From a virus, in the IMG/VR virus record IMGVR_UViG_3300023276_000008, positions 20,952 through 84,951 of that record: a stretch of DNA of 64,000 nucleotides, one strand, 5' to 3'. Positions 34,601-43,590 of this stretch are shown here, one piece after another. How positions within the stretch are numbered: the first letter of the stretch is position 1; every line of letters starts with the position of its first letter. A program made the position numbers and the translations under genes. The notes below the pieces were generated by a model that saw only the letters and a program-made list of their open reading frames with translations, had not been told where the DNA came from and made no database searches.

Positions 34601-36829
34601 GTGAACAAAGTCGTATCATCATTTTCAGATCTACATCCAGTGCCTTTAAAGGATCATGGGAATTATACATTCAAACAATTCCAACGCTCTTATAGTGGTG
34701 GTTACTCTATGAATTTTGCCAACGCTTTATCTGGAGTTGTCGATAGCAAGACTAAGAATAGTTCCGAAGTTAATATCAGCAACTTCTATAAACTCACAGA
34801 TATAATTAATATCGACAACGATACAGCCAAACCTAGTATATATAAAACAACCTTATCTCTTGGTGATAAATATGTGAGATTTTATGAGATTGACCCCACC
34901 CCCTATATAATAAATGATATTAGTAGAGACGCACTATTATATGGAGCTATTGGATTATCGTTAGATGGTGATATAGACACATTGTTTGAAATTGAATATA
35001 TTGATGTTAATGTGGCAACTATATCATTCACTAACGGGTTGGGGGAGAGATTTTTACTTTGTTCAACCTCTGACATAAAGTTAGCCTTTGTGTTGGAAGA
35101 TGAATTAATATTAGATAATGTGATATTCCGCCCCCAACATTTCCTTTATAATTACAATCCGTTGGTGAATGGAATCACATTATCTAAACCCGATGATTAT
35201 GTGGTTATAGTTGAGGGAGATTCCCTTTTATTGAGACAATATGGTAGTGGCATGTCTCAGATTATAAAAAACAACACCTTTATACTTTCTAGAAATGTCA
35301 CCGACCAAAATACCTATCATAATATGAACTCATCATTCATCACATACACAGACAGTTCTCTGGCGACAGATGTAGATGGCATTGTATATGATAAGAGTAA
35401 TAATTTTGTTATACATAGATCATTGGAAGACGATAGGGCTTCCATTGTGTTCGCTAAAAATAGGTTAGATGAGAATGGGACATCCTTCACCTTCCAAACC
35501 TCAGATAGTTTCACAAATAATTTGAATGGAGACAATCTAAACAATCATAGGGTATATTCTGCCATATTTCAGGACATAGATACTAAGGAAGATGATACCC
35601 TCAATCTTGGGTATGTGACATATGATCGTGCATACCCCATCAAAACTGGTTATACCCCATTCAGGACACCAACATCAATGTATCCCTATACATCGATTGA
35701 CATCAACGACACCTCATTCTCAAAGACTGGAGCATTCTATAGTGATAGTCCTATATATGCAGATAAGATAAGAACTGATATAGTTCCTACCGAAGACGGT
35801 TACCAATATGCATGTACTTGGCTCAGTGGCAACTTTGTGGATGATGCTGTGTGGGTAGATAGATATTATTATCCTAATTACATTCAGAAGGAAGAAGCTA
35901 TTTCACTCAACAGCGCATTACTAGTAACGTATAATGAGTATGTTGAAGATTTAATCAGAAATAACTCCAACTTCAGAGATGAGATTATCAAATCCACTAT
36001 TTTTGACAAGAGGAGTGATATGAATATATTACCAGACACTGAATATGTATATGATAGACTAACTTTATTGGACGAAGATATTCATCCTGAATGTATTGAG
36101 CTATTAGACATGTATAAGGCAGTAAATAACTCTAATGCAATGTCAATGGATTTTACTTTCTATGGATCTAATGACGATTGGGTATTAAAGAGTGATAGGA
36201 ATGATATCGATGCAGGTATCACTATTACCAAGAGTGGAACTACTATCAAATTTGAGTATGTAGTTTATATAAGGACTTCTGGCACATATGATACTTATGT
36301 AGTGGAGGAATCATATGATCGCTTCTCTGATAATTTATTTGCATTTACGTTTAATAGTAAAAATGGTCTTGGTTATGTGGTACTCAATAACAAAATCATA
36401 CTTGAATTGAATCTGAATCCGTATAAATATGGACAGGATAGGTTATTGCAGGGGGATTTTCTATTCGATGGCGAATTCTTCACAGGTAGTAATGATTATA
36501 TCAAAACCTTCATCCTCGAAGATAAATCTATCACAAAATCAAGAATATCTATACTGTCATACATAAGAGGAATCACGGCTGCTAACGATATGTCTATATA
36601 TATACCTTGTGGACAAGTAAATATGACTGATTCAGTTGGACAACTACACACTCTATGTGGTAATAAGGGTAGTAAGAGTGATAATATTACAATTGGTGTT
36701 GGCAATCTTCATATTGAAAACAATGAAAGTCTGACAAACGCCATCTCTGGTGTTATTATTAACACATTTGCCGACAACACACCTCTAAACTCCTCTCTCA
36801 ATAACATTACATTCAACAATTACGATTAA
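34601..36829 (+). CDS. Large fibre-region virion protein, GTG start, 742 aa
   Basis: Starts (GTG) MNKVVSSFSDLHPVPLKDHG. Beta-rich and Tyr/Asp/Asn-rich throughout, with a possible lectin-like domain at about residues 530-660 (WVLKSDRNDIDAGITITKSG; GYVVLNNKIILELNLN). It heads a run of five tightly spaced surface-protein genes. No known domain is identified. The start is fixed by the promoter spacing; a TTG at 34535 would extend it across the divergent promoter. Confidence 0.55.
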   Translation: MNKVVSSFSDLHPVPLKDHGNYTFKQFQRSYSGGYSMNFANALSGVVDSKTKNSSEVNISNFYKLTDIINIDNDTAKPSIYKTTLSLGDKYVRFYEIDPTPYIINDISRDALLYGAIGLSLDGDIDTLFEIEYIDVNVATISFTNGLGERFLLCSTSDIKLAFVLEDELILDNVIFRPQHFLYNYNPLVNGITLSKPDDYVVIVEGDSLLLRQYGSGMSQIIKNNTFILSRNVTDQNTYHNMNSSFITYTDSSLATDVDGIVYDKSNNFVIHRSLEDDRASIVFAKNRLDENGTSFTFQTSDSFTNNLNGDNLNNHRVYSAIFQDIDTKEDDTLNLGYVTYDRAYPIKTGYTPFRTPTSMYPYTSIDINDTSFSKTGAFYSDSPIYADKIRTDIVPTEDGYQYACTWLSGNFVDDAVWVDRYYYPNYIQKEEAISLNSALLVTYNEYVEDLIRNNSNFRDEIIKSTIFDKRSDMNILPDTEYVYDRLTLLDEDIHPECIELLDMYKAVNNSNAMSMDFTFYGSNDDWVLKSDRNDIDAGITITKSGTTIKFEYVVYIRTSGTYDTYVVEESYDRFSDNLFAFTFNSKNGLGYVVLNNKIILELNLNPYKYGQDRLLQGDFLFDGEFFTGSNDYIKTFILEDKSITKSRISILSYIRGITAANDMSIYIPCGQVNMTDSVGQLHTLCGNKGSKSDNITIGVGNLHIENNESLTNAISGVIINTFADNTPLNSSLNNITFNNYD

Positions 36830-36832
36830 CCG

Positions 36833-38488
36833 ATGAATATATACTTTAAATACACAGCGGGGGAGTCTTTTACCCTAAATTCCGAAGATTATGTTGGATA
36901 TTTCCACGTAATTGATGGAATAGCTTATACAGGTAGGGGGAATGATGTAAATTCGTCAACTCTCACCCCAAAACAGACATTTTTGACCGAATTTTACCTA
37001 AAGGAGTTGGATTTTAGTTATGATAGTGATAATTTACCTATTTTGGAGTATATTCCTATATCTAGAATGGATATTATGGATGAGTCTAAGCTACTAGAAG
37101 TATTAGAGGTTCTAAACTATAATAATTTACAGATATATTCTTATTTGTTCCGACCCAGTATTCAGAATTTGGCAATGACTCCCACAAATACTTACTTTTA
37201 TGGAGTATCATCCAGTCCTGTAGATAGCAGAAATGATGATATTCCTACTGGTAAGAATACTTATACTCATATAGATCCGCTATCATACTATCCACCTCTT
37301 GACTTCTTAGATGATTGTAGACCTTTGAACCTATTAGTCAACGAAGACGAGACTTTCTACTACACTTGCGCATCAGACACTACACAATACTCTCTTACTG
37401 GGTCATTTGTAGATAAAGAGGAACCTTTAACGCTCGTTGATCAAGAAGATGATATTGTTTTGATCGATTCATTCTTTGATACAGAGTTTAATTATCTAAT
37501 TCTTCGAGATATCGACAAGATTAGTATATATGATTACACAGATTTTCATATTTGTCAAACTAAATTCTTGATTGACAGCTTCGATATGGACCCACAGATT
37601 CAATTATCGTTTGGTAATAGATATAGAGGCGAGATATTAGGTGATATACTCACAGTTAAACAAAAATATACCAACGTTATCACTCACCAATACAATTTAA
37701 GCAAATATAATATAGGTGAAGTAGTTGCGATGGACGTTAGATCATCAGATGATGCCATTATCATGGTGGACGATAGTGGACAATTCATATATTCCAACCT
37801 AGATACTTTTGAGGAGGAGTTAACTATACAGACTATCGATGATATTGACCCAGCCAGCATAGAATACATACAATTCTACACTCTAGACTCCAATATTTTC
37901 ACAATTAGGTTTGATGATGATATTAGATATAGATATATTAAGGATGTTGATGTTTATATACCTGTCCCTGTTCGCAATAAAACACTATATTACCTCGATG
38001 ACTACATATATAATGATGTTTTTGAGAAACATAACAAGATTCCGATTAAACACAACTCAAATAACATGTTGTCCAACACTTATACCAATAATGGCATCAT
38101 TGAAGTACCTAGAGGAGAGCATATTTATCGCATAACACATAACATTGGGCGTATTTATATGACTTCTGATGAATTAATAGCCGCAGTTGGTATAGTATCA
38201 GACTCAGTTTATAAGAAATACCTCTCAAAAATCTCTTGTGAGAAGTCATCTATAGGATTTTCCATCAATATGGAGGTTAAGAAGGTCATGGATGACGTAT
38301 TAACACTATATAAAACATGTGCAGCCATCCCACAATACTCTGAGGATGGATTCTCCCTCAAGGTAGTGCCTGAATTTGATGTTGATTTGCTTAATACTAA
38401 GTTGCACGAGAATGAGGGTATTAATGTTTCTACATTAGAACGAATATTTTATTCAATTTTCAGTTTACAGAAACAGTTTTTTGATTAA
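36833..38488 (+). CDS. Fibre-region virion protein, 551 aa
   Basis: Three bases after the preceding stop, so co-transcribed with it and very likely the same structure. Mixed beta-rich protein with repeated short strands (VAMDVRSSDDAIIMVDDSGQ; VDVYIPVPVRNKTLYYLDDY), suggestive of a beta-propeller or adhesin body. The C terminus is helical. No catalytic motif found. Confidence 0.55.
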   Translation: MNIYFKYTAGESFTLNSEDYVGYFHVIDGIAYTGRGNDVNSSTLTPKQTFLTEFYLKELDFSYDSDNLPILEYIPISRMDIMDESKLLEVLEVLNYNNLQIYSYLFRPSIQNLAMTPTNTYFYGVSSSPVDSRNDDIPTGKNTYTHIDPLSYYPPLDFLDDCRPLNLLVNEDETFYYTCASDTTQYSLTGSFVDKEEPLTLVDQEDDIVLIDSFFDTEFNYLILRDIDKISIYDYTDFHICQTKFLIDSFDMDPQIQLSFGNRYRGEILGDILTVKQKYTNVITHQYNLSKYNIGEVVAMDVRSSDDAIIMVDDSGQFIYSNLDTFEEELTIQTIDDIDPASIEYIQFYTLDSNIFTIRFDDDIRYRYIKDVDVYIPVPVRNKTLYYLDDYIYNDVFEKHNKIPIKHNSNNMLSNTYTNNGIIEVPRGEHIYRITHNIGRIYMTSDELIAAVGIVSDSVYKKYLSKISCEKSSIGFSINMEVKKVMDDVLTLYKTCAAIPQYSEDGFSLKVVPEFDVDLLNTKLHENEGINVSTLERIFYSIFSLQKQFFD

Positions 38489-38491
38489 ATA
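38485..38491 (+). promoter_or_regulatory. Late promoter, TTAAATA
   Basis: TTAAATA 15 nt before the ATG at 38507; it overlaps the preceding stop codon. Confidence 0.45.
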
Positions 38492-38506
38492 CCTCTATAT
38501 ACTATT

Positions 38507-39172
38507 ATGACACCGAATCCACCAGAAGATAAATCAAATATAGGGTCTGAATCATTAACTGACCAGTTCATTGCAGACACCTATTATGGGGAACTGCATA
38601 CGAAGAACGTTCCTATAACAGGAGAGAGATTTCCGCATGTTTTTGATGGCTATGGAAACCAATCAAGTCTACAAATGGGCGTAAGTTCTATAAAGGTGAA
38701 TGGTTTAGAGTTTCCTCAAGCATTTATCGACATGTTATATCCAGTAGGTGCAATATATCTGTCTTCAGACGACATAAACCCAAGCAACCATATACCATAC
38801 ACCTCATGGGTGAGAGTTTCCCAAGGTAGATTTTTGGCTGGAGTTGGTAGTGCTATAGATGCAGACTCCAAATCACAGTCAATTGGATCTGGAGATGATA
38901 ATGTGGGAGTTTATAATCAGACGATGACTGTGGATGAGATGCCATCACATAGACATGACCCAGACACTGAGAAATCAGACTTCAAATACTTCGTAACATG
39001 GTATAAAGAGGGTCGTGTAGCCAGACAAGAGGCTGGTGGGGATGATAATAGCTCATATAGTTTCCCCGATAAACCTTTTTATACAGGTGGGATGACTCAA
39101 GAAGGTGGGGGTGAAGCACACAACAACCTCCCGCCAACATTTGGCATATATGTGTGGAAAAGAATAAATTAA
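38507..39172 (+). CDS. Tail-collar domain protein (gp12/receptor-binding type), 221 aa
   Basis: LYPVGAIYLSSDDINPSNHI, then VRVSQGRFLAGVGSAIDADS, the metal-binding-type MPSHRHDPD and C-terminal HNNLPPTFGIYVWKRIN are the collar-domain signature seen in T4 gp12 and microcystin-dependent proteins. It would form trimeric fibre tips. The short upstream segment may anchor it to neighbouring fibre proteins. It begins a five-gene tail-fibre cluster. Confidence 0.85.
   Translation: MTPNPPEDKSNIGSESLTDQFIADTYYGELHTKNVPITGERFPHVFDGYGNQSSLQMGVSSIKVNGLEFPQAFIDMLYPVGAIYLSSDDINPSNHIPYTSWVRVSQGRFLAGVGSAIDADSKSQSIGSGDDNVGVYNQTMTVDEMPSHRHDPDTEKSDFKYFVTWYKEGRVARQEAGGDDNSSYSFPDKPFYTGGMTQEGGGEAHNNLPPTFGIYVWKRIN
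39164..39170 (+). promoter_or_regulatory. Degenerate late promoter, ATAAATT
   Basis: ATAAATT 5 nt before the ATG at 39176, inside the end of the preceding gene. Confidence 0.35.
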
Positions 39173-39175
39173 GAC

Positions 39176-40291
39176 ATGGCAGATATTAAAATAGCTAAAA
39201 TTAAGATAAGGAGAGGTCTAGATGCGGATAGAAAAACTGTAATTTTCGATCAAGGGGAACCTGTGTATTCGCAGGACACTGATAGATTATATATTGGAGA
39301 TGGTGTTAGTGCTGGAGGATTACATATTAGCAACAAAACTCACCCACCCATACTAAATGTGCAATCCTTAACAGCATTAAACGCAGAGAGGGGAGATATT
39401 TGTTATGCTGATGGGATCATTTATCAATTAACTGCTGCCGACTCACAAATATTTACAAATTGGTCCAACATATCCCCTAGGTTGGATGATAATACTGTCA
39501 TATATAATGGATCATCCACTATTAGTATTGCTCCTAGTGGTGTCGGATTAGCTCAGATAGATCCACTTTCATTTGATAGAGGAATTGAGCATATTGGAAC
39601 TAGTATTAGGTTAAAACATTCCACATCATTCAATTCCTCTTCAGCAAATACTCTCATGTTATCCGATGGTGGTGTTGATGAGATGCATTTAACCTCAACC
39701 ATAACTAATGGTGTTATTGTTGGTGGTGCTGGTGATAAAATAGAATTAAATTATGATTCTACATACTTTTTAGAGAACACTGCTGGAGAATTGACACTTG
39801 TGGATACTCCATCCTTCGGATATCCTGATATGGACCCAAATTTATATGGTGTTGGTTTCTATTTCAATAATGTAGCCGAAACAATCAACCATTACATCAA
39901 CGATGTCAAAGACACTGGATCTATTGTTAAGGATGGTAATTATAATATCGATTTAGAAACATTATATTTATCTTCAAACAATTCTGCTCCATTCTCTGAC
40001 ATATCTGTTGATGTGTATGGGCGTGTCTCTGGGTTAAGCACCTCAATTAATGACACTTTGAGTGCGTTAAGTGCCGCAGACTCCTCAACACACTTTAATG
40101 GAACTCCAAACCAGACTGTGGAAGGATATCCCATAACTGATCTCACTCAGGTAACAGGATTATCCTCAAATGGGGTCACAAGTGTCTCTGTGGAACTATC
40201 TAGTGCTGGATTTATCACATTTGATGGAGAAGTTGATGCCAAAAGCGGTAAAACTATCCCAAGATTCGCAATTCCTATATACACATTCTAA
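39176..40291 (+). CDS. Tail-fibre protein with N-terminal RRG/GDG repeat, 371 aa
   Basis: KIRRGLDADRKTVIFDQGEP followed by RLYIGDGVSAGGLHISNK is the hyaluronidase/tropism-determinant-type N-terminal fibre module. The remainder is a beta-rich shaft. It is a paralogue of the next gene: the GDGVSAGG core is identical in both. The shaft sequences have diverged, as expected for host-range parts. Confidence 0.8.
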   Translation: MADIKIAKIKIRRGLDADRKTVIFDQGEPVYSQDTDRLYIGDGVSAGGLHISNKTHPPILNVQSLTALNAERGDICYADGIIYQLTAADSQIFTNWSNISPRLDDNTVIYNGSSTISIAPSGVGLAQIDPLSFDRGIEHIGTSIRLKHSTSFNSSSANTLMLSDGGVDEMHLTSTITNGVIVGGAGDKIELNYDSTYFLENTAGELTLVDTPSFGYPDMDPNLYGVGFYFNNVAETINHYINDVKDTGSIVKDGNYNIDLETLYLSSNNSAPFSDISVDVYGRVSGLSTSINDTLSALSAADSSTHFNGTPNQTVEGYPITDLTQVTGLSSNGVTSVSVELSSAGFITFDGEVDAKSGKTIPRFAIPIYTF

Positions 40292-40294
40292 ATA
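40288..40294 (+). promoter_or_regulatory. Late promoter, CTAAATA
   Basis: CTAAATA 12 nt before the ATG at 40307; a closer CTAAAC is also present. Confidence 0.45.
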
Positions 40295-40306
40295 TAACTA
40301 CTAAAC

Positions 40307-41839
40307 ATGAATTCAATTAACATATTAGAAGATACTATTCTCAAATTAATAGTTCGACAAGGGGCTGATGCAGATCGTTTAGCCACTGTATTAGATAGTG
40401 GTGAGCTTGGCTACACATCAGACACCAAAAGACTCTTTGTGGGTGATGGTGTGAGTGCTGGTGGGGTTCTTATAGGAAATAAGTTCCTAGGTAGTGCTAT
40501 GGATGTAACTACACTATCTCCTGCTGAAGTAGGTGACTGCGTATTTGACGAAAATACTAACAACCTTTTGATATTATCTACAAATACTGGATCTGTATTA
40601 ACGGATTGGAGTCCTGTAGGTGGATTATATACTCCTACAGATGGGAGTATTGTCGTATCAGCTAGTAATGGTGTATCTGTGGGTAGTTTATCTGCTGGAC
40701 ATGTATCTGAAGACCTTCTAGGGAGTAATTTTACATTAGATGTTGGTGAAAGGATCACATTGACAGACACAATCTCAGTTACTACTATCCAAGGAACAAA
40801 TTCGGACCCTCTTATAATTGAAGGTAAAGTAAATCTTGGTGGTCTAACATATACATATCCCACAACTAGAAGTAATGACGGATATCTACAGACAGATGGT
40901 GTTGGAAACCTTGTTTGGGACACTTTAAAGGCTGAAGCTACATATTTTGTGGCTAATAGTGCTGGTTCTTTGCCGATTGGTACGATTACCGCCACCGTGT
41001 CTAATACTATAGGCTCTAAATGGCTACTATGTGATGGGTCATCATATGATACTAGTGTATATGCTGATCTTTTTGCGGAAATTGGATACACTTATGGTGG
41101 ATCTGGTTCTAATTTCAATGTACCAGACTACGCAAATAGTATATTATATGGCGATGATGGAGGGTCAACAGTTTATGACCTATTGGCAGACCTTGGACCG
41201 AGTGCGTTTACAGTTGTCCCGACTAATTACTTCATTAAGAGTGAAGCTGATGATGTATTCGAGAGTACGTGGACATTTGAAGCTCCTCTTTCGGCTACTA
41301 TAGGCGGTGTTGATGTTACTGGAACTACAATCAACCCACTTTCAGGAGATTTAGTAGTTTCTATGCCAGATTCTACATCAATTAAAGCTAACGTATCCTT
41401 CAATCAAGAAGGCACGGTAATTAAAGGATATAATGTAACATCGGTTGCGTTGACAAGCAGGTCTGTCGCAAATACTGAGATATTTCTCCCATATGGATCA
41501 GTATTCGAAGAATATGATGTCGTTACTCCCTCTATATATTATGATGGTAGTGGTTATACTGGAGCATACATACTTAATCTCACAGAACCTTTGTCCAATC
41601 CAGATACCGCAGTTATAGATATTGCAGCATATAATTATTATCCCGAATCTATGGATGTTCCTACGACTAACACATTCCAAAAGTTTGATTATGTAGTCTT
41701 GGATGACACTACTATATTGGTAACAATATCAAATACTCATCGTATAGTTGGTGAAAGTGTGAATAGGGTGTTTTTGGATTCTGGTTATGACTATAATTCA
41801 CTTATTAGTGGTACAAGATTCAATGTGACCATTAAATAG
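40307..41839 (+). CDS. Tail-fibre protein: RRG/GDG module plus collar domain, 510 aa
   Basis: N-terminal LIVRQGADADRLATVLDSGE and LFVGDGVSAGGVLIGNKFLG repeat the module of the preceding protein. The middle part TITATVSNTIGSKWLLCDGS followed by YADLFAEIGYTYGGSGSNFN and VPDYANSILYG (about residues 220-280) is a collar domain. A beta-rich C-terminal tip follows. This two-module organisation is typical of receptor-binding fibres. Confidence 0.85.
   Translation: MNSINILEDTILKLIVRQGADADRLATVLDSGELGYTSDTKRLFVGDGVSAGGVLIGNKFLGSAMDVTTLSPAEVGDCVFDENTNNLLILSTNTGSVLTDWSPVGGLYTPTDGSIVVSASNGVSVGSLSAGHVSEDLLGSNFTLDVGERITLTDTISVTTIQGTNSDPLIIEGKVNLGGLTYTYPTTRSNDGYLQTDGVGNLVWDTLKAEATYFVANSAGSLPIGTITATVSNTIGSKWLLCDGSSYDTSVYADLFAEIGYTYGGSGSNFNVPDYANSILYGDDGGSTVYDLLADLGPSAFTVVPTNYFIKSEADDVFESTWTFEAPLSATIGGVDVTGTTINPLSGDLVVSMPDSTSIKANVSFNQEGTVIKGYNVTSVALTSRSVANTEIFLPYGSVFEEYDVVTPSIYYDGSGYTGAYILNLTEPLSNPDTAVIDIAAYNYYPESMDVPTTNTFQKFDYVVLDDTTILVTISNTHRIVGESVNRVFLDSGYDYNSLISGTRFNVTIK
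41832..41838 (+). promoter_or_regulatory. Late promoter, TTAAATA
   Basis: TTAAATA 6 nt before the ATG at 41845; overlaps the preceding stop. Confidence 0.55.
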
Positions 41840-41844
41840 ATGTA

Positions 41845-42636
41845 ATGAAGGCTACGGGATTTATAGATAGTACAAAATTATACACATCACCACACGATAT
41901 CGTGTGGTCGTTTGATTATAATCTTGTTGGTGTGGGAGATGATTATGCTATTGGCACATATCTAGTACCCGCTGTATCTATTCCGATATATACCCTACAT
42001 GAGTTGGAAAATCTATCAATAACATCTATTGATGGTGATGTGTTTCTCCTTGATGATAATACATCTGAGATGTTAACGGACGAGAGTGGTAATCTGTTAA
42101 TACAGGAAGAAGAAACCAATACTCCTCTAATTTCCATAATTTTTGACTCCACTGGGTATAACGCACTATCTAGCGTGGATAAGGATGGTGTTGGGGTGAA
42201 TTCTATTAAATCTGATAGTTTAATTGTTAGGGGTCCAAGTAACAATCTACTATATAATGAGTCATTGAGTGCGATACATGATGATTTTATAATACCAACC
42301 CCAGAAGATGTGTTCAAATCGTTGAGATTTAAATATTCTAACGTGGGTAAACTATTAACTATATCTCAGGGATATGGTTCTGAATATGTTACCATGATTG
42401 AATTGGTATTAGACACCAACGAGGTTCCATTAGGTCATTGTTATCCAGCATTTGCATACACTTCCCCAGTTTCTTCTACAGACACAGGTGATCAAGGAAT
42501 GTCCATATCTAAATTACAATCAGTTGGTGATGTGAATGCATATACGACACACGTTAACGACTTTGTTCCCCTATCATCAGATATAGATGCATTATTCACC
42601 ACTATTTCTGGTATATCTGCTGATATATTAGTTTAA
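41845..42636 (+). CDS. Fibre-region surface protein, 263 aa
   Basis: Beta-rich protein with small strand repeats (DGDVFLLDDNTSEMLTDESG; NLLIQEEE). The segment NVGKLLTISQGYGSEYVTMI is a possible sandwich strand pair. No domain is recognised; placement between a fibre gene and the mucin-like gene suggests an adhesin or fibre tip. Confidence 0.5.
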   Translation: MKATGFIDSTKLYTSPHDIVWSFDYNLVGVGDDYAIGTYLVPAVSIPIYTLHELENLSITSIDGDVFLLDDNTSEMLTDESGNLLIQEEETNTPLISIIFDSTGYNALSSVDKDGVGVNSIKSDSLIVRGPSNNLLYNESLSAIHDDFIIPTPEDVFKSLRFKYSNVGKLLTISQGYGSEYVTMIELVLDTNEVPLGHCYPAFAYTSPVSSTDTGDQGMSISKLQSVGDVNAYTTHVNDFVPLSSDIDALFTTISGISADILV

Positions 42637-42663
42637 ATGTATATCATCCAATTAATAACTTAA

Positions 42664-42670
42664 CTAAATA
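42664..42670 (+). promoter_or_regulatory. Late promoter, CTAAATA, for the mucin-like protein
   Basis: CTAAATA 5 nt before the ATG at 42676. Confidence 0.65.
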
Positions 42671-42675
42671 TATTT

Positions 42676-43578
42676 ATGGCTGTATGTACTGATTGTTATC
42701 CCGATGAATTGATATGTGGTGGTTGGTGGGACGGATATTATGGAGGTGATGTCAACATACAAAATGTTCGATTTGATGTTCCTATATTTCCTACTGGAGC
42801 GACTTCCTATTATGGGGAAGAAATATACGGTAGTATGGGGGATTCATTCCTTGATGGTGTTCGAGTTAAATGTAATGCATATTTGTACGACAATTTCGGG
42901 ACAAATGCATGGTTTATTACAGTAACCGTTGAATCGCTTGATGAATTTGGGTCTATTATATATACAGAAGTAAAAGATCATAGTGCAGATCGAGTTATTG
43001 ATTTTGGACCACCTGTGGTAACTGACGCTTGTTACCCTGATATGAATACTTTTGATTATATGGTAGTCAGTGGACCAGATTCTATATATGATGTTGGAAT
43101 TTATTGTGGGGGCGCGACTACATCATCCACCTCATCATTTACATCCTCATTTACATCCTCATTTACGTCATCGTCTACTATACCCCCAACTACTACACCC
43201 ACATCATCTACTACACCCACGTCATTTACATCATCGTCTACATCATCGTCTACATCATCGTCTACAACTACTATTGATACTACGACTGGGACTGGGACTG
43301 GTACGCAGACTACGTTGCCACCATGCGCTCCCTGTGTACACCCCACAGTTACCACGTTCATACCCCCATTCCCTACATACCCTCCAGTAACAAGTAATCC
43401 TCCAGATAGACCAGAGAATCCTATTATAATTGATGTGCCTCTAAACAATTCATTCCCTATTATCTTAACAACTCTGACTACAATTACTACTACGGAGGCT
43501 CCAACGACAACGCCACTACCTATTAATAAATTTATACCTAAATGTGATGATAAGTCTTGCAATCACTTGGGATTCTAA
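42676..43578 (+). CDS. Ser/Thr-rich mucin-like surface protein, 300 aa
   Basis: A Cys-containing N-terminal domain (1-146; CTDCYPDELICGGWW) is followed by 65 residues that are almost all Ser and Thr with Phe and Pro (148-213), then a Pro/Cys-rich linker (PPCAPCVHP) and a second Thr-rich run near residue 275. A short CDDKSCNHLGF end closes it. The block looks like a mucin-type O-glycosylation region. The next gene is a GalNAc-transferase-like enzyme, which suggests enzyme and substrate. Confidence 0.6.
   Translation: MAVCTDCYPDELICGGWWDGYYGGDVNIQNVRFDVPIFPTGATSYYGEEIYGSMGDSFLDGVRVKCNAYLYDNFGTNAWFITVTVESLDEFGSIIYTEVKDHSADRVIDFGPPVVTDACYPDMNTFDYMVVSGPDSIYDVGIYCGGATTSSTSSFTSSFTSSFTSSSTIPPTTTPTSSTTPTSFTSSSTSSSTSSSTTTIDTTTGTGTGTQTTLPPCAPCVHPTVTTFIPPFPTYPPVTSNPPDRPENPIIIDVPLNNSFPIILTTLTTITTTEAPTTTPLPINKFIPKCDDKSCNHLGF
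43131..43265 (+). repeat. Tandem DNA repeats coding the Ser/Thr block
   Basis: Two short-period repeats: about three copies of a 12-bp TTTACATCCTCA-type unit from 43139 and three or more of ATCATCGTCTAC near 43228-43264. Such arrays readily gain or lose units, which would change the length of the Ser/Thr block. Confidence 0.8.
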
Positions 43579-43585
43579 GTAAATC
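43579..43585 (+). promoter_or_regulatory. Degenerate late promoter, GTAAATC
   Basis: GTAAATC 5 nt before the ATG at 43591. Confidence 0.35.
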
Positions 43586-43590
43586 CATAT

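Noticed and set aside
43101-43562. Val/Asp repeat frame opposite the mucin-like gene
   Set aside because: The VDDDVDDDV text is just the complement of the Ser/Thr repeats; no start signal or late motif.
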